Positions 42,746 to 52,134 are shown, counted from the first letter of the stretch. The stretch is DNA of 64,000 bases from JAFTYO01 sp045611785 (GCA_045611785.1 JAZKXV010000028.1:22736-86735); one strand, 5' to 3'. Notes: generated by a model from the letters alone, not told the origin. A program made the numbers and translations.

Positions 42746-43000
42746 ATGAGTGGTAAATTAAAAATTAGAAATATACGCAAAAAGGCAATGTCAGATTTAA
42801 ATGTTGAGCTTGATAAATTGCTTAATGAGCAAAATTTATCTTTAGATCAATTATGTGAAATTACGGATATTAATAAAAAAGTAATTGAACGATGGAAATC
42901 GCAAACAGGTTATGTTGATTTGTATTTTTTATGCAGAATTTGTGCATGTTTTAATAAAAAGCTTGTTATTAAGTTTAAAGATTTTACAAACGAAAAATAA
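42746..43000 (+). CDS. Small helix-turn-helix DNA-binding protein (XRE-like)
   Basis: An 84-residue protein with a predicted helix-turn-helix (SLDQLCEITDINKKVIERWK, about 30-50) of the XRE/Cro type and no other domain. The start of the protein is strongly basic. AGGAT precedes the ATG. It lies 28 bp behind the terminator of structured RNA 2 and could be reached by read-through. A regulator of nearby genes is the likely role, but no target is evident. Confidence 0.6.
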   Translation: MSGKLKIRNIRKKAMSDLNVELDKLLNEQNLSLDQLCEITDINKKVIERWKSQTGYVDLYFLCRICACFNKKLVIKFKDFTNEK

Positions 43001-43073
43001 GTTGTTAAATCTATCTTAAAGAAACACAGCTATTTTTTGTTGTAAAATGAACTATATTAATGGAAGTAAAAAC

Positions 43074-43904
43074 ATGAATCTGTATCAAAAAGCAAAAAAA
43101 CTCTTAAATAATGAATATGAACACAATTTTGAAATTGTAAAAGATAGTCATTATCATAAAAGTTTTGTAAATGAAAAAATCAGACATTCTTTGCAAGTTG
43201 CCGGCGCAGGTAACGGAATTTTGCGTAATGAACCTTATTTTCAAAATAAGTCAGCAGAATTTATTGAAATTGCAAAAACAGCTATTTTGCTTCATGATGT
43301 TTTCAGATTTAATGAAATCAGAATTAAATATCAAGAAAACAGAAAAGTTGATCATGGTGTTGAAGGTGCTAAGCTTTTGGCTGAGTTGCCCGATTTTAAT
43401 ATGCAACAAATTGTTTTGCCTGTAAAACATCATGGTCATATGATTGAAGAATTTTATAAAGATACAGAATTTACATCTATTGCTGATGAAGAGCTCAAAG
43501 ATCAGATTGAGCATATTATATTTGCGGTTCGTGATGCCGATAAAATTGCCAATTGGCAAATTTTAACTAAAGAATATGAAAATATGCGCCTTGTTTGGTT
43601 GCCTTTCCCTGATGATAGAACAAAAAATCAGGGCATTATCAGTGATAATGTTTGGGAATCTTTTATACAAGGAGAGGTCGTTCCGAGAGATTATCTTAAA
43701 ACCAATGCCGATTGTCTGATTTCGGTTTTGGCATGGGCTTTTGATATTAATTATAAATATTCTTTCGAATATAGTGTGCGCTTAAATATGCTTGAAGGCT
43801 TTGAAAAAATTATGCACGATTTGCAAATTGAACAAACCAAAATAACATATGTGATGGATACTGTTAAAGCATATGTCGAAAAACGTTTCGGTATGAAGAT
43901 TTAA
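43074..43904 (+). CDS. HD-domain metal-dependent hydrolase
   Basis: From the ATG at 43074 (GGAAG upstream) the protein has 276 residues. HD-domain ligands are visible: RHSLQVAG near residue 40, ILLHDVFRF with the His-Asp pair, the later VKHHGHMIEEFY, and the final Asp in RDADKIANW. It is probably a phosphohydrolase acting on nucleotides or a signalling nucleotide. The substrate cannot be deduced. It converges with nth. Confidence 0.78.
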   Translation: MNLYQKAKKLLNNEYEHNFEIVKDSHYHKSFVNEKIRHSLQVAGAGNGILRNEPYFQNKSAEFIEIAKTAILLHDVFRFNEIRIKYQENRKVDHGVEGAKLLAELPDFNMQQIVLPVKHHGHMIEEFYKDTEFTSIADEELKDQIEHIIFAVRDADKIANWQILTKEYENMRLVWLPFPDDRTKNQGIISDNVWESFIQGEVVPRDYLKTNADCLISVLAWAFDINYKYSFEYSVRLNMLEGFEKIMHDLQIEQTKITYVMDTVKAYVEKRFGMKI

Positions 43905-44536
43905 ATCTTTTTATCACTCGATTGGCATAAGTGACTTAACGGACAAGCTACACAATTTGGTTTTTGGGCTTTGCATGTGTATCTGCCAAACAACACAAAC
44001 CAATGGTTTGCGTTTATGGCATCTTGCGGCTCTAACAAATTGTTTAAATCTTTTTCAACATCTAAAGGTGTTTTACCTTTAGATAAGCTTAATCTGTGTG
44101 CAATGCGAAAAACGTGTGTGTCAACAGCAATTGTCGGCTCATTAAACCACACGTTTAATACAACATTGGCTGTCTTTCGACCAACACCGGCAAGGTTTTC
44201 TAACGCAGCTCTATTGTGCGGAACTTGACCGTTAAATTTTTCAACCAAATCTTGGCTGAGGCTGATTATGCTTTTGGCTTTGTTGTTATATAAACCAATG
44301 GTTTTAATGTGTTCTTTTAAACCATCAATGCCGAGCTCAAGCATTTTTTGTGGCGAATCGGCAATTTGGAACAACTTTTGAGTTGCTTTATTTACACCTT
44401 TGTCGGTGCTTTGTGCCGATAAAACTACAGCAACAAGCAATGTGTATGCGTTAACAAAATTTAGCTCGCACTTAGGATTTGGATTTTCTTTTTTGAAAAT
44501 TTTGATAATTTCAGAAACTTTTTCTTTGTTTATCAT
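43901..44536 (-). CDS. nth: Endonuclease III
   Basis: Nth is a base-excision DNA glycosylase/AP lyase for oxidised pyrimidines. The 211 residues have the helix-hairpin-helix AGVGRKTANVVLN with the catalytic Lys, the catalytic Asp in AVDTHVFRIAHRL, and the [4Fe-4S] motif C-x6-C-x2-C-x5-C (CKAQKPNCVACPLSHLC). It overlaps tsaD by 4 bp and is cotranscribed with it. Confidence 0.96.
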   Translation of the reverse strand: MINKEKVSEIIKIFKKENPNPKCELNFVNAYTLLVAVVLSAQSTDKGVNKATQKLFQIADSPQKMLELGIDGLKEHIKTIGLYNNKAKSIISLSQDLVEKFNGQVPHNRAALENLAGVGRKTANVVLNVWFNEPTIAVDTHVFRIAHRLSLSKGKTPLDVEKDLNNLLEPQDAINANHWFVLFGRYTCKAQKPNCVACPLSHLCQSSDKKI

Positions 44537-45609
44537 GCTTTAACGCCTCCGGCTCCTGCTGCTTTAGGTGCGTTTTCATCTAAAGGCCAACGAGGTCTTG
44601 GCTTAAAGTCGAGCTCGTTGGTGTAGCCTTTTTGAAAACGTTCAAGGCCGGCCCAGGCAATCATTACGCCGTTGTCAGTGCAAAAATTAATTGGCGGAGC
44701 AGCAAAGGTTAAGCCGTTGCTTTCAGCCAAGTCTTTTAGTTTTGTGCGCAAATATGTGTTGGCAGCAACACCTCCGGAAACGACCAAGTCTTGTCCGTGA
44801 GGATATTTTTGCTTAAATATGTTAATGGCTCTTTTAAGCTTTCTGACCAAACAATCGGTTGCGGTATACTGAAAACATGCACATATGTCAGATAAATCTT
44901 GCGGTGGAATGTTTGCATGCTCAAGAGTTCCATCAGGAGAATATGATTCTATAAGCTTTCTGACAGCTGTTTTTAAACCTGAAAAAGATAAATTACAATC
45001 AGCAGAACCAATTAACGGACGAGGAAGAGCAAACCTTGTTTCATTGCCGGTGGCTGCTCGTTTTTCAATCATCGGGCCGCCCGGATAACCAAGCCCAAGC
45101 ATTTTTGCAACTTTATCAAAAGCTTCGCCGGCAGCATCATCAATTGTGGTGCCTAAGCGTTCGTATTCGCCAACATCTTTAACAATAAGTATTTGACAAT
45201 GGCCTCCGGAAACCAATAGCAATAAATATGGATATTTTACATCGTTGGAAAGGCGTGCGCATAAAGCATGACCTTCCAAGTGGTTTACCGCAATAAACGG
45301 TTTGTTTAATGCAAGTGCTAAGGCTTTTGCCGCCATAACACCAACTACAACACCGCCAATCAGCCCCGGACCTGAAGCTGCAGCAATGGCGTCTATATCA
45401 TCAAAAGAGATGTTTGCCTGTTTAACGGATGCTTCTATAATTTCATCTATATGCTCAAGATGCGCACGAGCCGCAATCTCAGGAACAACACCGCCAAAAG
45501 CTTTGTGTTCTTGTTGAGATAAAAGTGTATGACCTAAAATTTCGCGCTTGTCGTTTACAACGGCGCAAGCTGTTTCATCACAGCTACTTTCAATTCCTAA
45601 AACAATCAT
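44533..45609 (-). CDS. tsaD: tRNA threonylcarbamoyladenosine synthase subunit TsaD
   Basis: TsaD transfers threonylcarbamoyl to A37 of ANN-reading tRNAs. The 358 residues have the start GIESSCDETACAVV, the metal-binding HLEGHALC (HxxxH), SGGHCQILIV and the ATPase strand VVSGGVAANTYLR. The last residues (AAGAGGVKA) are an Ala/Gly-rich extra tail. In Alphaproteobacteria this gene is often divergent from the hemCD-mitofilin-HemY cluster, as it is here except that hemCD are missing. Confidence 0.96.
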   Translation of the reverse strand: MIVLGIESSCDETACAVVNDKREILGHTLLSQQEHKAFGGVVPEIAARAHLEHIDEIIEASVKQANISFDDIDAIAAASGPGLIGGVVVGVMAAKALALALNKPFIAVNHLEGHALCARLSNDVKYPYLLLLVSGGHCQILIVKDVGEYERLGTTIDDAAGEAFDKVAKMLGLGYPGGPMIEKRAATGNETRFALPRPLIGSADCNLSFSGLKTAVRKLIESYSPDGTLEHANIPPQDLSDICACFQYTATDCLVRKLKRAINIFKQKYPHGQDLVVSGGVAANTYLRTKLKDLAESNGLTFAAPPINFCTDNGVMIAWAGLERFQKGYTNELDFKPRPRWPLDENAPKAAGAGGVKA

Positions 45610-45704
45610 ATTGTATAATCCAAGGTATTTTATTGCAGTTTTTTTATAATTATATAAACTATAAAATTATTGTTGCCAAGAAAATTCAAATAAGGATTAA
45701 GAAA

Positions 45705-46679
45705 ATGGTTGAAAATATAAAACAAGAAAATGCAACAAATGTTGCAAAATCAAGCTCTTATAAAGGCGTTGTGTTGGCTGTTGTTTTGTTGGCGATTTGT
45801 GGCGCCGGAGCTTATGCGGGCTATAAAAATGGCGCTTTTGACAATGTTTTTAAAGCAGATAACAAAGAATCGTCAATGGTAAGTGTTTTGCAAAACCAAA
45901 TAAATGAGTTAAATATCAGAATAAATAATTTGGAAAAAGCACCTAAAGCCGAAGTTTCAACTGCCGATTTGGCAATGCTTAATGATAAAATTAATACGGC
46001 GCTTAACTTTAATAATCAGATTTTAGATGCAAAAGCAAATACATCTTCTGTGTTGGGAGTTATTAACAGAGTTGATAATTTGGAAACAAAAATTGCCTCT
46101 TTGGGAAAAGTTAGCTCTCAAGGAGCATTGGTTTTAACTGCAGCAATGCTTGTTAAAGATAATGCTTATAAAGGTGAATTTACATATGAAGCTGAAGTGT
46201 TAAAACATTTGGCTTTAGGTACAGCTATGGAAAAACCTGCAGAAGATATTTCTCAATATGCTGCAACAGGTGTATTGTGTAACAGAAAGCTTATTGAAAA
46301 ATTTAATGAGCTCCATCAAAATATGCAGGTTGCTCCAGAGCCTGAGAAAGTTCAAGAAGTTGAAGAAAGCGCTGAGCCTAAAAATTGGAAAGAAAAACTA
46401 AACTCTAAAATAAAAGAGTTTGTAATTATTGAAAAACATCAGGAAGATGTTCCTCAAACAGATGAAGAACCTAAAGAAGATGAAGTTTATAAGCTTGTTA
46501 ATGACGGATATTTTGCATTGGCAATTGAAAAAATGAATTCTGTTGAGGCATATAATACTGAAGATTTTAAAGTTTGGGAACAACAAGTAGTTGCAAGAGA
46601 AAATTTTGATCGTGCTTTGAAACAAATTGAGGCGCTAACTCTTGCTTTTATGAAAACAGAAGGTTTACAAAACAGATAA
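45705..46679 (+). CDS. Mitofilin-like inner-membrane protein
   Basis: From ATG 45705 (AAGGA upstream) the protein has 324 residues. It has a basic cytoplasmic start, one membrane segment (GVVLAVVLLAICGAGAYAGY, about 22-42), a coiled coil (LQNQINELNIRINNLEKA and on) and a helical C-terminal domain. This plan and the following HemY gene match the alphaproteobacterial Mic60/mitofilin homologue (COG4223), which shapes inner-membrane folds. The in-frame extension to 45525 is antisense to tsaD and lacks a ribosome site. hemC and hemD, usually just upstream, are absent. Confidence 0.78.
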   Translation: MVENIKQENATNVAKSSSYKGVVLAVVLLAICGAGAYAGYKNGAFDNVFKADNKESSMVSVLQNQINELNIRINNLEKAPKAEVSTADLAMLNDKINTALNFNNQILDAKANTSSVLGVINRVDNLETKIASLGKVSSQGALVLTAAMLVKDNAYKGEFTYEAEVLKHLALGTAMEKPAEDISQYAATGVLCNRKLIEKFNELHQNMQVAPEPEKVQEVEESAEPKNWKEKLNSKIKEFVIIEKHQEDVPQTDEEPKEDEVYKLVNDGYFALAIEKMNSVEAYNTEDFKVWEQQVVARENFDRALKQIEALTLAFMKTEGLQNR

Positions 46680-46695
46680 AATAAACGAGGTTAGA

Positions 46696-48045
46696 ATGCT
46701 TAAAAAAAGTCTGACGTTTGTTGCCGTATTTGCTTTTTTTGTTTTGATTGTATGGGAAGCAGATACTAATGCTACTATTAAGGTTTTATGGCGCAGTTTA
46801 GATGTAACCATGCCTTTGTTTATGTTTTTGTGGTGCTTGGTCTTAGGAATAATTGTTTTTATATTAATCAATCTTTTTTTGCATAAGGTTGTTGAGAAAC
46901 AACTTTGTGAAGCTTCATTTATTGCAAAAAATAAAAATTTGGCAGATGATGAAGAAACAATTGTCTTAAAAAGAAAAGATGTAGATTGTGCCATGATGCT
47001 TATGGTTGAATCTATGGCTTCCATCACAGAAGGAGATTTGCAAAAAGCAAAAAGCAATTTGGCAGACTTACAAAAAATTATCGGAAATGATATCATGATT
47101 GATATCTTACGTCTTAAAATTTATAAAGGCGAAAAGAATTTTGATAAGATGGAAGAGCTTTCTGCAAAACTTGAAAATAATCCTAACTTGAAACTTGTCG
47201 GACTTAAAGCAGATATTGAAGCAAAAATGCAAAAGAAACAGTTTAAAGAGGCCTTGAAAACAGCAAATAAGGCCTTTGAACTCAGACAAGATCTATATTG
47301 GGTAATTGAAAGTGCGTTTAAATTACGTGTTAAATCTGCTGATTGGGAAGGCTCTATGCAAGTGTTAAATGCGGGGTATCAAAAACGCATTATAAATAAA
47401 GAAAAGTTTGAAAAATTTAAGTCTGTTGTTTTATATGAACTTGCTTGTAAAATGAAAGAAGAGGGCGATGCTATAAACTTTTTTAAATTTGCTTCGCAGG
47501 CTTTGGAATGTGATCCTGATTTTGTTCCGGCAGCGCTTTTATTGGCTCAATATTATATGGAAAATGATAGACAGGTAAGAAAAGCAGCTAAGATTTTAAG
47601 CAAAATATGGAGAACAAATCCGACAACTGAAGTGGCTGAAACATATTTGAATTTGTGGCCAGAGGATTCTATGCTTGAAAGAGTGCAACGCATGGAAAGC
47701 TTGGCTTTAACTAATGGTAAAAACCCTTCAATTAATAATTTGATTTTAGCAGATTTGTATTGCAAAGCAAATTTGTGGGGTAAAGTTAAAAATGAGTTTG
47801 AAATTTTCTTAATTAATAATCCGGCAACCAAGAAATTGGCTAAAACCATTGCTTATTATGAAAAGCACGCAAATAATAATGAGCAGTCTGCCGAAAAATG
47901 GAAGAAAAAATCAAACGAGTGTGTTTCTGATAGTGTGTGGGTTTGCAGTTGTTGCGGACACGCTTCGAGCAAATGGCACCCATATTGTAAAAAATGTGAT
48001 GAAGTAGGCAGTTTTGAATGGAAATTGTTTGCAGATAAAAAATAA
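46696..48045 (+). CDS. HemY-like TPR membrane protein
   Basis: A 449-residue protein with two N-terminal membrane segments (about 7-25 and 36-60), the HemY-N region, and TPR-like helical repeats (LPRAALLLAQYY type) over about 120-400. The C-terminus is a four-cysteine ribbon, C-x2-C and C-x2-C in WVCSCCGHASSKWHPYCKKC, as in rubredoxin-like tails of LapB and alphaproteobacterial HemY. The name HemY is historical; it makes no heme. It lies 16 bp after the mitofilin-like gene, its usual partner. Confidence 0.8.
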   Translation: MLKKSLTFVAVFAFFVLIVWEADTNATIKVLWRSLDVTMPLFMFLWCLVLGIIVFILINLFLHKVVEKQLCEASFIAKNKNLADDEETIVLKRKDVDCAMMLMVESMASITEGDLQKAKSNLADLQKIIGNDIMIDILRLKIYKGEKNFDKMEELSAKLENNPNLKLVGLKADIEAKMQKKQFKEALKTANKAFELRQDLYWVIESAFKLRVKSADWEGSMQVLNAGYQKRIINKEKFEKFKSVVLYELACKMKEEGDAINFFKFASQALECDPDFVPAALLLAQYYMENDRQVRKAAKILSKIWRTNPTTEVAETYLNLWPEDSMLERVQRMESLALTNGKNPSINNLILADLYCKANLWGKVKNEFEIFLINNPATKKLAKTIAYYEKHANNNEQSAEKWKKKSNECVSDSVWVCSCCGHASSKWHPYCKKCDEVGSFEWKLFADKK

Positions 48046-48064
48046 AATATTGTGGAGTAAAATT

Positions 48065-49459
48065 ATGGATATTTCAGATTTAAAAAAGATATGGCTTGAA
48101 AAATATAAGGTGGTTCCTGAACAACTTGAGAAATTAAAAGAAATAAATTCAGCAGTAACAGCTTTTAATGCAAATATAGATGCAGTTATAAAAATGTCAG
48201 CGGCAAAATTAAAACAGCTGATAGATGAGGTAGGCCTTAATTTATCTGAACTTGAAAATATTAAACAAACAAAAATTTTTACTCCGCAAGATGTTGTAAA
48301 AGGCATTTTTAAATGTTTTAAAAACGGAATCGCCGAAGAATGGATAACAGAAGAAAAAGATGTGTATCATTGGTTAAATGAAAAAATAGGTTATGACAGG
48401 TTACAAATCGGAGGACAAGGCGGTATTGTCGCTAATGCGTTGGCTACAGTCGGTATTAAAGAAGTGGTTGCGCATGCAAATTCATTGCCTAAACTTCAGG
48501 CTGAACAATTTGTTGAAAAAGATAATTTGTTGTCATTTGATGAAAACGGAAAAATTAAACCCGCTTATTTAATTAACAGACAAGACGATATAGCTCTTAT
48601 TCACTGGATTATTGAATTTGATAGGGGCGATATTATTGAAATAGAAGGGCAAAGTTTTAAATGTCCTAAATCGAATCGATTTATAGCAACGTATGATCCT
48701 TTAAATTTAAAATTGGTAGTCGATAAGCCATTTATGGATTATGTTCAAAGTAATGCAACAGAATATGTTGTTTTATCAGGTTTTCACGCCTTAACCACAA
48801 ATAATGACGGTGTTAATCTTATTAAAAATATTGTTCCGGACATAAGAAAGTGGAAAGAAGCTTCACCTGATGGGGTTTTTCATTTAGAAATTGCTTCAAC
48901 TCAAGACTTAGATGTTAGAAAAGCTATAGTATATGAAATTGTTCCTTTGATGGATTCAATCGGAATAAATGAACGTGAAACTATAGATGTTTTAGAAGCA
49001 ATCGGAGAAGAAGCTTTAGCGGAACGTTGCAAAGCACATACAACAGCAGAAAATTTATTTGCCGGAATCGTTAAAATTAAAGAATCCTTAAATGTTAAAA
49101 GAGTGCAACTTCACATGTTTGGACTTTATATTACATTGCAAGATACCGGTTATAAAATTACTCCTGAACAAAACTTAAAAGGTATGATGACAGCTTCTAC
49201 TGTTGCTGCAGCAAAAGCCGGTACCGGCACCATAGATAATTTATTATTTGCGCAAGGAAAAAGTGTTTCCGATGTCGGTTTAATTGAGGCTTCAGGTTTA
49301 GCAACATCTATCGGTCAAAACAATTTGGAAATTTATGGCATTGGAAGATATCGCCAATGGGATTTAATTGCGGTTCCGACAATTTTAATTGAAAAACCGA
49401 TTACATTGGTTGGTATGGGAGACACAATTTCTTCAATTTCTTTGGTGGCCGCAAGATAA
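48065..49459 (+). CDS. ADP-dependent glucokinase/phosphofructokinase family sugar kinase
   Basis: The 464-residue protein matches the ADP-dependent sugar kinases of Archaea and animals, which phosphorylate glucose or fructose-6-phosphate with ADP. Visible motifs are FNANIDAVIKM (near residue 38), GGQGGIVANALA, SGFHALTT, HLEIAS, the metal-binding NERE, and VGMGDTISS with the catalytic Asp near the end. TGGAG precedes the ATG at 48065; the longer frame starts inside the previous gene. The substrate is open. The gene ends immediately against the convergent regulator. Confidence 0.82.
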   Translation: MDISDLKKIWLEKYKVVPEQLEKLKEINSAVTAFNANIDAVIKMSAAKLKQLIDEVGLNLSELENIKQTKIFTPQDVVKGIFKCFKNGIAEEWITEEKDVYHWLNEKIGYDRLQIGGQGGIVANALATVGIKEVVAHANSLPKLQAEQFVEKDNLLSFDENGKIKPAYLINRQDDIALIHWIIEFDRGDIIEIEGQSFKCPKSNRFIATYDPLNLKLVVDKPFMDYVQSNATEYVVLSGFHALTTNNDGVNLIKNIVPDIRKWKEASPDGVFHLEIASTQDLDVRKAIVYEIVPLMDSIGINERETIDVLEAIGEEALAERCKAHTTAENLFAGIVKIKESLNVKRVQLHMFGLYITLQDTGYKITPEQNLKGMMTASTVAAAKAGTGTIDNLLFAQGKSVSDVGLIEASGLATSIGQNNLEIYGIGRYRQWDLIAVPTILIEKPITLVGMGDTISSISLVAAR

Positions 49460-50086
49460 TTAAATTAAGCCCAGTTTTTGAGCGGTAACAACTGCTTGTG
49501 TTCGGTTGTTTACTTTCAGCGATCGTAAAAGTGCGTTAATGTGCAGTTTTACGGTTGCTTCAGAAACGCCCATTTCATAAGCAATTTGTTTGTTTGATTT
49601 TCCTTGAGCAATTAAATCAAGCACTTGAGATTGTCTGTTGGTTAGTGTTTTTCCATTATGGCGATAGTTGTTTGATGTGCTTTCGTTTGAGTTTTCAATT
49701 AAAGCCGGCGGAATATATGTGCCACCTTCTAAAATAAGTTTTAAGGCATTATGCATAATTTTAGGATCAGAGCGTTTAGGAATGTATCCTTTTATACCTG
49801 TTGCTAATATTTTTCTAATATTTCTGATATCTTCAGATGCAGAGATTACAACCATAGATGCTCTTGGAGCTTTTTTCTTTAATTCTTCAACACCATCTTC
49901 CCAACGCATATCAGGCATGTCTAAGTCAACAATAATCATATTGATATCGTTTTCTTTATCTAATATTTTTGCTGCTTGTGAAAATGTAGGGGCTTGCAGT
50001 AAGACGATATCATGATTTATTTCTTCTAAACGCATAGCAAGTCCGTCCCTGAACAAAGCATGGTCGTCAGCAATTAAAATTTTCAT
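49460..50086 (-). CDS. NarL/FixJ-family response regulator
   Basis: A 208-residue two-domain regulator. The receiver domain has DDHALF at the start, the phosphorylated Asp in IVDLDMPDM, and the switch Ser and Lys (VISASED, YIPKRSD). A LuxR-type HTH (LTNRQSQVLDLIAQGKSNKQ ... EATVKLHINALLRSL) follows from about residue 140. AGGAGG-like AGGAGGG precedes the ATG. No histidine kinase lies nearby, so it is an orphan here. Confidence 0.92.
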   Translation of the reverse strand: MKILIADDHALFRDGLAMRLEEINHDIVLLQAPTFSQAAKILDKENDINMIIVDLDMPDMRWEDGVEELKKKAPRASMVVISASEDIRNIRKILATGIKGYIPKRSDPKIMHNALKLILEGGTYIPPALIENSNESTSNNYRHNGKTLTNRQSQVLDLIAQGKSNKQIAYEMGVSEATVKLHINALLRSLKVNNRTQAVVTAQKLGLI

Positions 50087-50174
50087 ATTAAACCCTCCTT
50101 ATTGTTGTATTAAAATCAGTATTTGCAAATATAATGGTAAAACATACCATTTAAAGAGGGGAATTGTTTTTTTG

Positions 50175-50642
50175 TTATTTTTTTATTGGTTCAAGTTCAA
50201 TATATTCAACACCGGCTTCTTTAAACATTTGTGCTGAAAATTCTAATTTATCACGCCATGTGTTTTTCGGAGTGTTTTCATCGATTATTATTTTGTTGGT
50301 AACCACGGTTTTTATACCTGATTGAATAATAGCTCGAGCGCAATCGGTACAAGGAGCATGGGTAGCATATAAGGTGCAACCTTTTAAAGATGTTCCTGTA
50401 AGGCAAGCATTGTATACGGCATTTCTTTCAGCATGCTCAAAAAAATCATACTTTGTAGGACGTTCCATACGTTCTTGAACGCTATCATCAACACCTCTGA
50501 CTAAACCATTGTATCCGGTGGCTCTGATTTCGCGGTCCGGTCCGACAACTACGGCTCCGGTTTTGGTTGAGGGATCTTTAGACCAGGTTGAAATTAAAAA
50601 AGCTAATTCCATAAAACGATAATGCCATTTGTTTGAAAGCAT
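50175..50642 (-). CDS. Deoxycytidylate deaminase family protein
   Basis: A 155-residue zinc deaminase with HAERNAVYNA (His and catalytic Glu) and APCTDCARAIIQSG (two Cys), the signatures of dCMP deaminase (ComEB). It would turn dCMP to dUMP for thymidylate synthesis. AAAGGAGG stands before the ATG. It differs from TadA by its N-terminal STWSKDPSTKTGAVVV segment, typical of dCMP deaminases. Confidence 0.88.
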   Translation of the reverse strand: MLSNKWHYRFMELAFLISTWSKDPSTKTGAVVVGPDREIRATGYNGLVRGVDDSVQERMERPTKYDFFEHAERNAVYNACLTGTSLKGCTLYATHAPCTDCARAIIQSGIKTVVTNKIIIDENTPKNTWRDKLEFSAQMFKEAGVEYIELEPIKK

Positions 50643-50794
50643 TTGAACCTCCTTTTGTTATAAACTGTTCATAGTATAAACATAAGTGCATTAAATACAA
50701 TAAAAAAATGTGATTTATATTAGGTAAGGCTTGACATTACATAAAAAATATCACAAGTTATGGGCAGTGTTTTTATAAATTTAAGGAGAAAAAA

Positions 50795-52072
50795 ATGAGT
50801 GCTATTATTGATATTCATGCACGCGAAATTTTAGATTCACGCGGAAACCCAACAGTTGAAGCAGATGTTGTTTTGCAAAGCGGCGCTTTTGGTCGTGCAG
50901 CTGTGCCTTCTGGTGCTTCAACAGGTGTTCACGAAGCTGTTGAATTAAGAGATGGTGACAAAGCTCGTTATATGGGTAAAGGTGTTGAAAAAGCTGTAGC
51001 TAATGTAAACGATGTTATCTATGATGCATTAGCAGGTTTAGAAGCTGAAGACCAAATTGCAATTGATACAACTATGATTGAATTAGATGGTACTGAAAAC
51101 AAGGGTAAATTAGGTGCTAATGCAATCTTGGCTGTTTCTATGGCTGTTGCAAAAGCTCAAGCTGAAGAAGCTGGTCTTCCTTTGTATCGTTACTTAGGTG
51201 GCACAATGGCTCGTACATTACCAGTTCCTATGATGAATATCGTTAATGGTGGTCAACACGCTGATAACCCAATTGATATTCAAGAATTTATGATTATGCC
51301 TGTTAGCGCAACTTCTGTTAAAGAAGCAGTTCGTATGGGTGCAGAAATTTTCCACACATTGAAAAAGAACTTAAAAGCAGCTGGTCATAACACAAACGTT
51401 GGTGATGAAGGTGGTTTCGCTCCTAACTTAAAATCTGCTGAAGAAGCTTTAACCTTTATTGTTAAATCTATTTCTGATGCTGGTTTTGTTCCTGGTGATG
51501 ACGTTGTATTGGCAATCGACGCAGCTTCTTCAGAATTTTACAAAAATGGTAAATATGAAATGGAAGGTGAAGGCAAGTCTTATACTTCAGCTCAAATGGT
51601 TGAATTCTACAAAGATTTATGCGAAAGATTCCCTATCTTCTCAATTGAAGACGGTATGGCTGAAGATGACTGGGAAGGTTGGAAAATGCTCACAGACGCT
51701 ATCGGTGATAAAGTTCAACTCGTTGGTGATGACTTGTTTGTTACAAATCCAAAACGTTTGGCTATGGGTATTGAAAAAGGTGTTGCTAACTCAATTTTGG
51801 TTAAAGTTAACCAAATCGGTTCATTAACAGAAACCTTAAAAGCTGTTGACTTAGCTCAACGCAATAAATATACAGCAGTTCTTTCTCACCGTTCAGGCGA
51901 AACAGAAGATACAACAATTGCTGATATCGCTGTTGCTACAAACTGCGGTCAAATTAAAACAGGTTCTATGTCAAGAACAGACCGTATGGCAAAATACAAC
52001 CAATTAATTCGTATTGAAGAAGAATTAGGTGATATGGCAGTTTATGCTGGTAAATCTATTTTGAAAAAATAA
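50795..52072 (+). CDS. eno: Enolase
   Basis: Enolase converts 2-phosphoglycerate to phosphoenolpyruvate. The 425 residues have ARQ-like AREILDSRGNPTVEADV at the start, the active-site SGASTGVHEAVELRDGD, the metal ligands in LAIDAAS, SIEDGM and GDDLFVTN, the catalytic Lys in VKVNQIGSLTET, and SHRSGETED. AAGGAG precedes the ATG and a terminator follows, so it is a single-gene unit. Codon use is the most biased of the window, as expected of a highly expressed gene. Confidence 0.98.
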   Translation: MSAIIDIHAREILDSRGNPTVEADVVLQSGAFGRAAVPSGASTGVHEAVELRDGDKARYMGKGVEKAVANVNDVIYDALAGLEAEDQIAIDTTMIELDGTENKGKLGANAILAVSMAVAKAQAEEAGLPLYRYLGGTMARTLPVPMMNIVNGGQHADNPIDIQEFMIMPVSATSVKEAVRMGAEIFHTLKKNLKAAGHNTNVGDEGGFAPNLKSAEEALTFIVKSISDAGFVPGDDVVLAIDAASSEFYKNGKYEMEGEGKSYTSAQMVEFYKDLCERFPIFSIEDGMAEDDWEGWKMLTDAIGDKVQLVGDDLFVTNPKRLAMGIEKGVANSILVKVNQIGSLTETLKAVDLAQRNKYTAVLSHRSGETEDTTIADIAVATNCGQIKTGSMSRTDRMAKYNQLIRIEEELGDMAVYAGKSILKK

Positions 52073-52087
52073 GATTTAGATAACTTT

Positions 52088-52122
52088 AAAAAATCCGGAG
52101 AGTTTAACTTTCCGGATTTTTT
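52088..52122 (+). terminator. eno terminator
   Basis: AAAATCCGGA and TCCGGATTTTTT pair around an eleven-base loop. Confidence 0.88.
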
Positions 52123-52134
52123 ATTATAATAATT

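Noticed and set aside
42477..42780. Short frames on both strands across the second structured RNA
   Set aside because: They span its promoter and terminator; RNA structure explains this sequence better.
45525..45704. In-frame N-terminal extension of the mitofilin-like gene
   Set aside because: It is antisense to the start of tsaD, has no ribosome site, and places a second unrelated segment before the membrane anchor.
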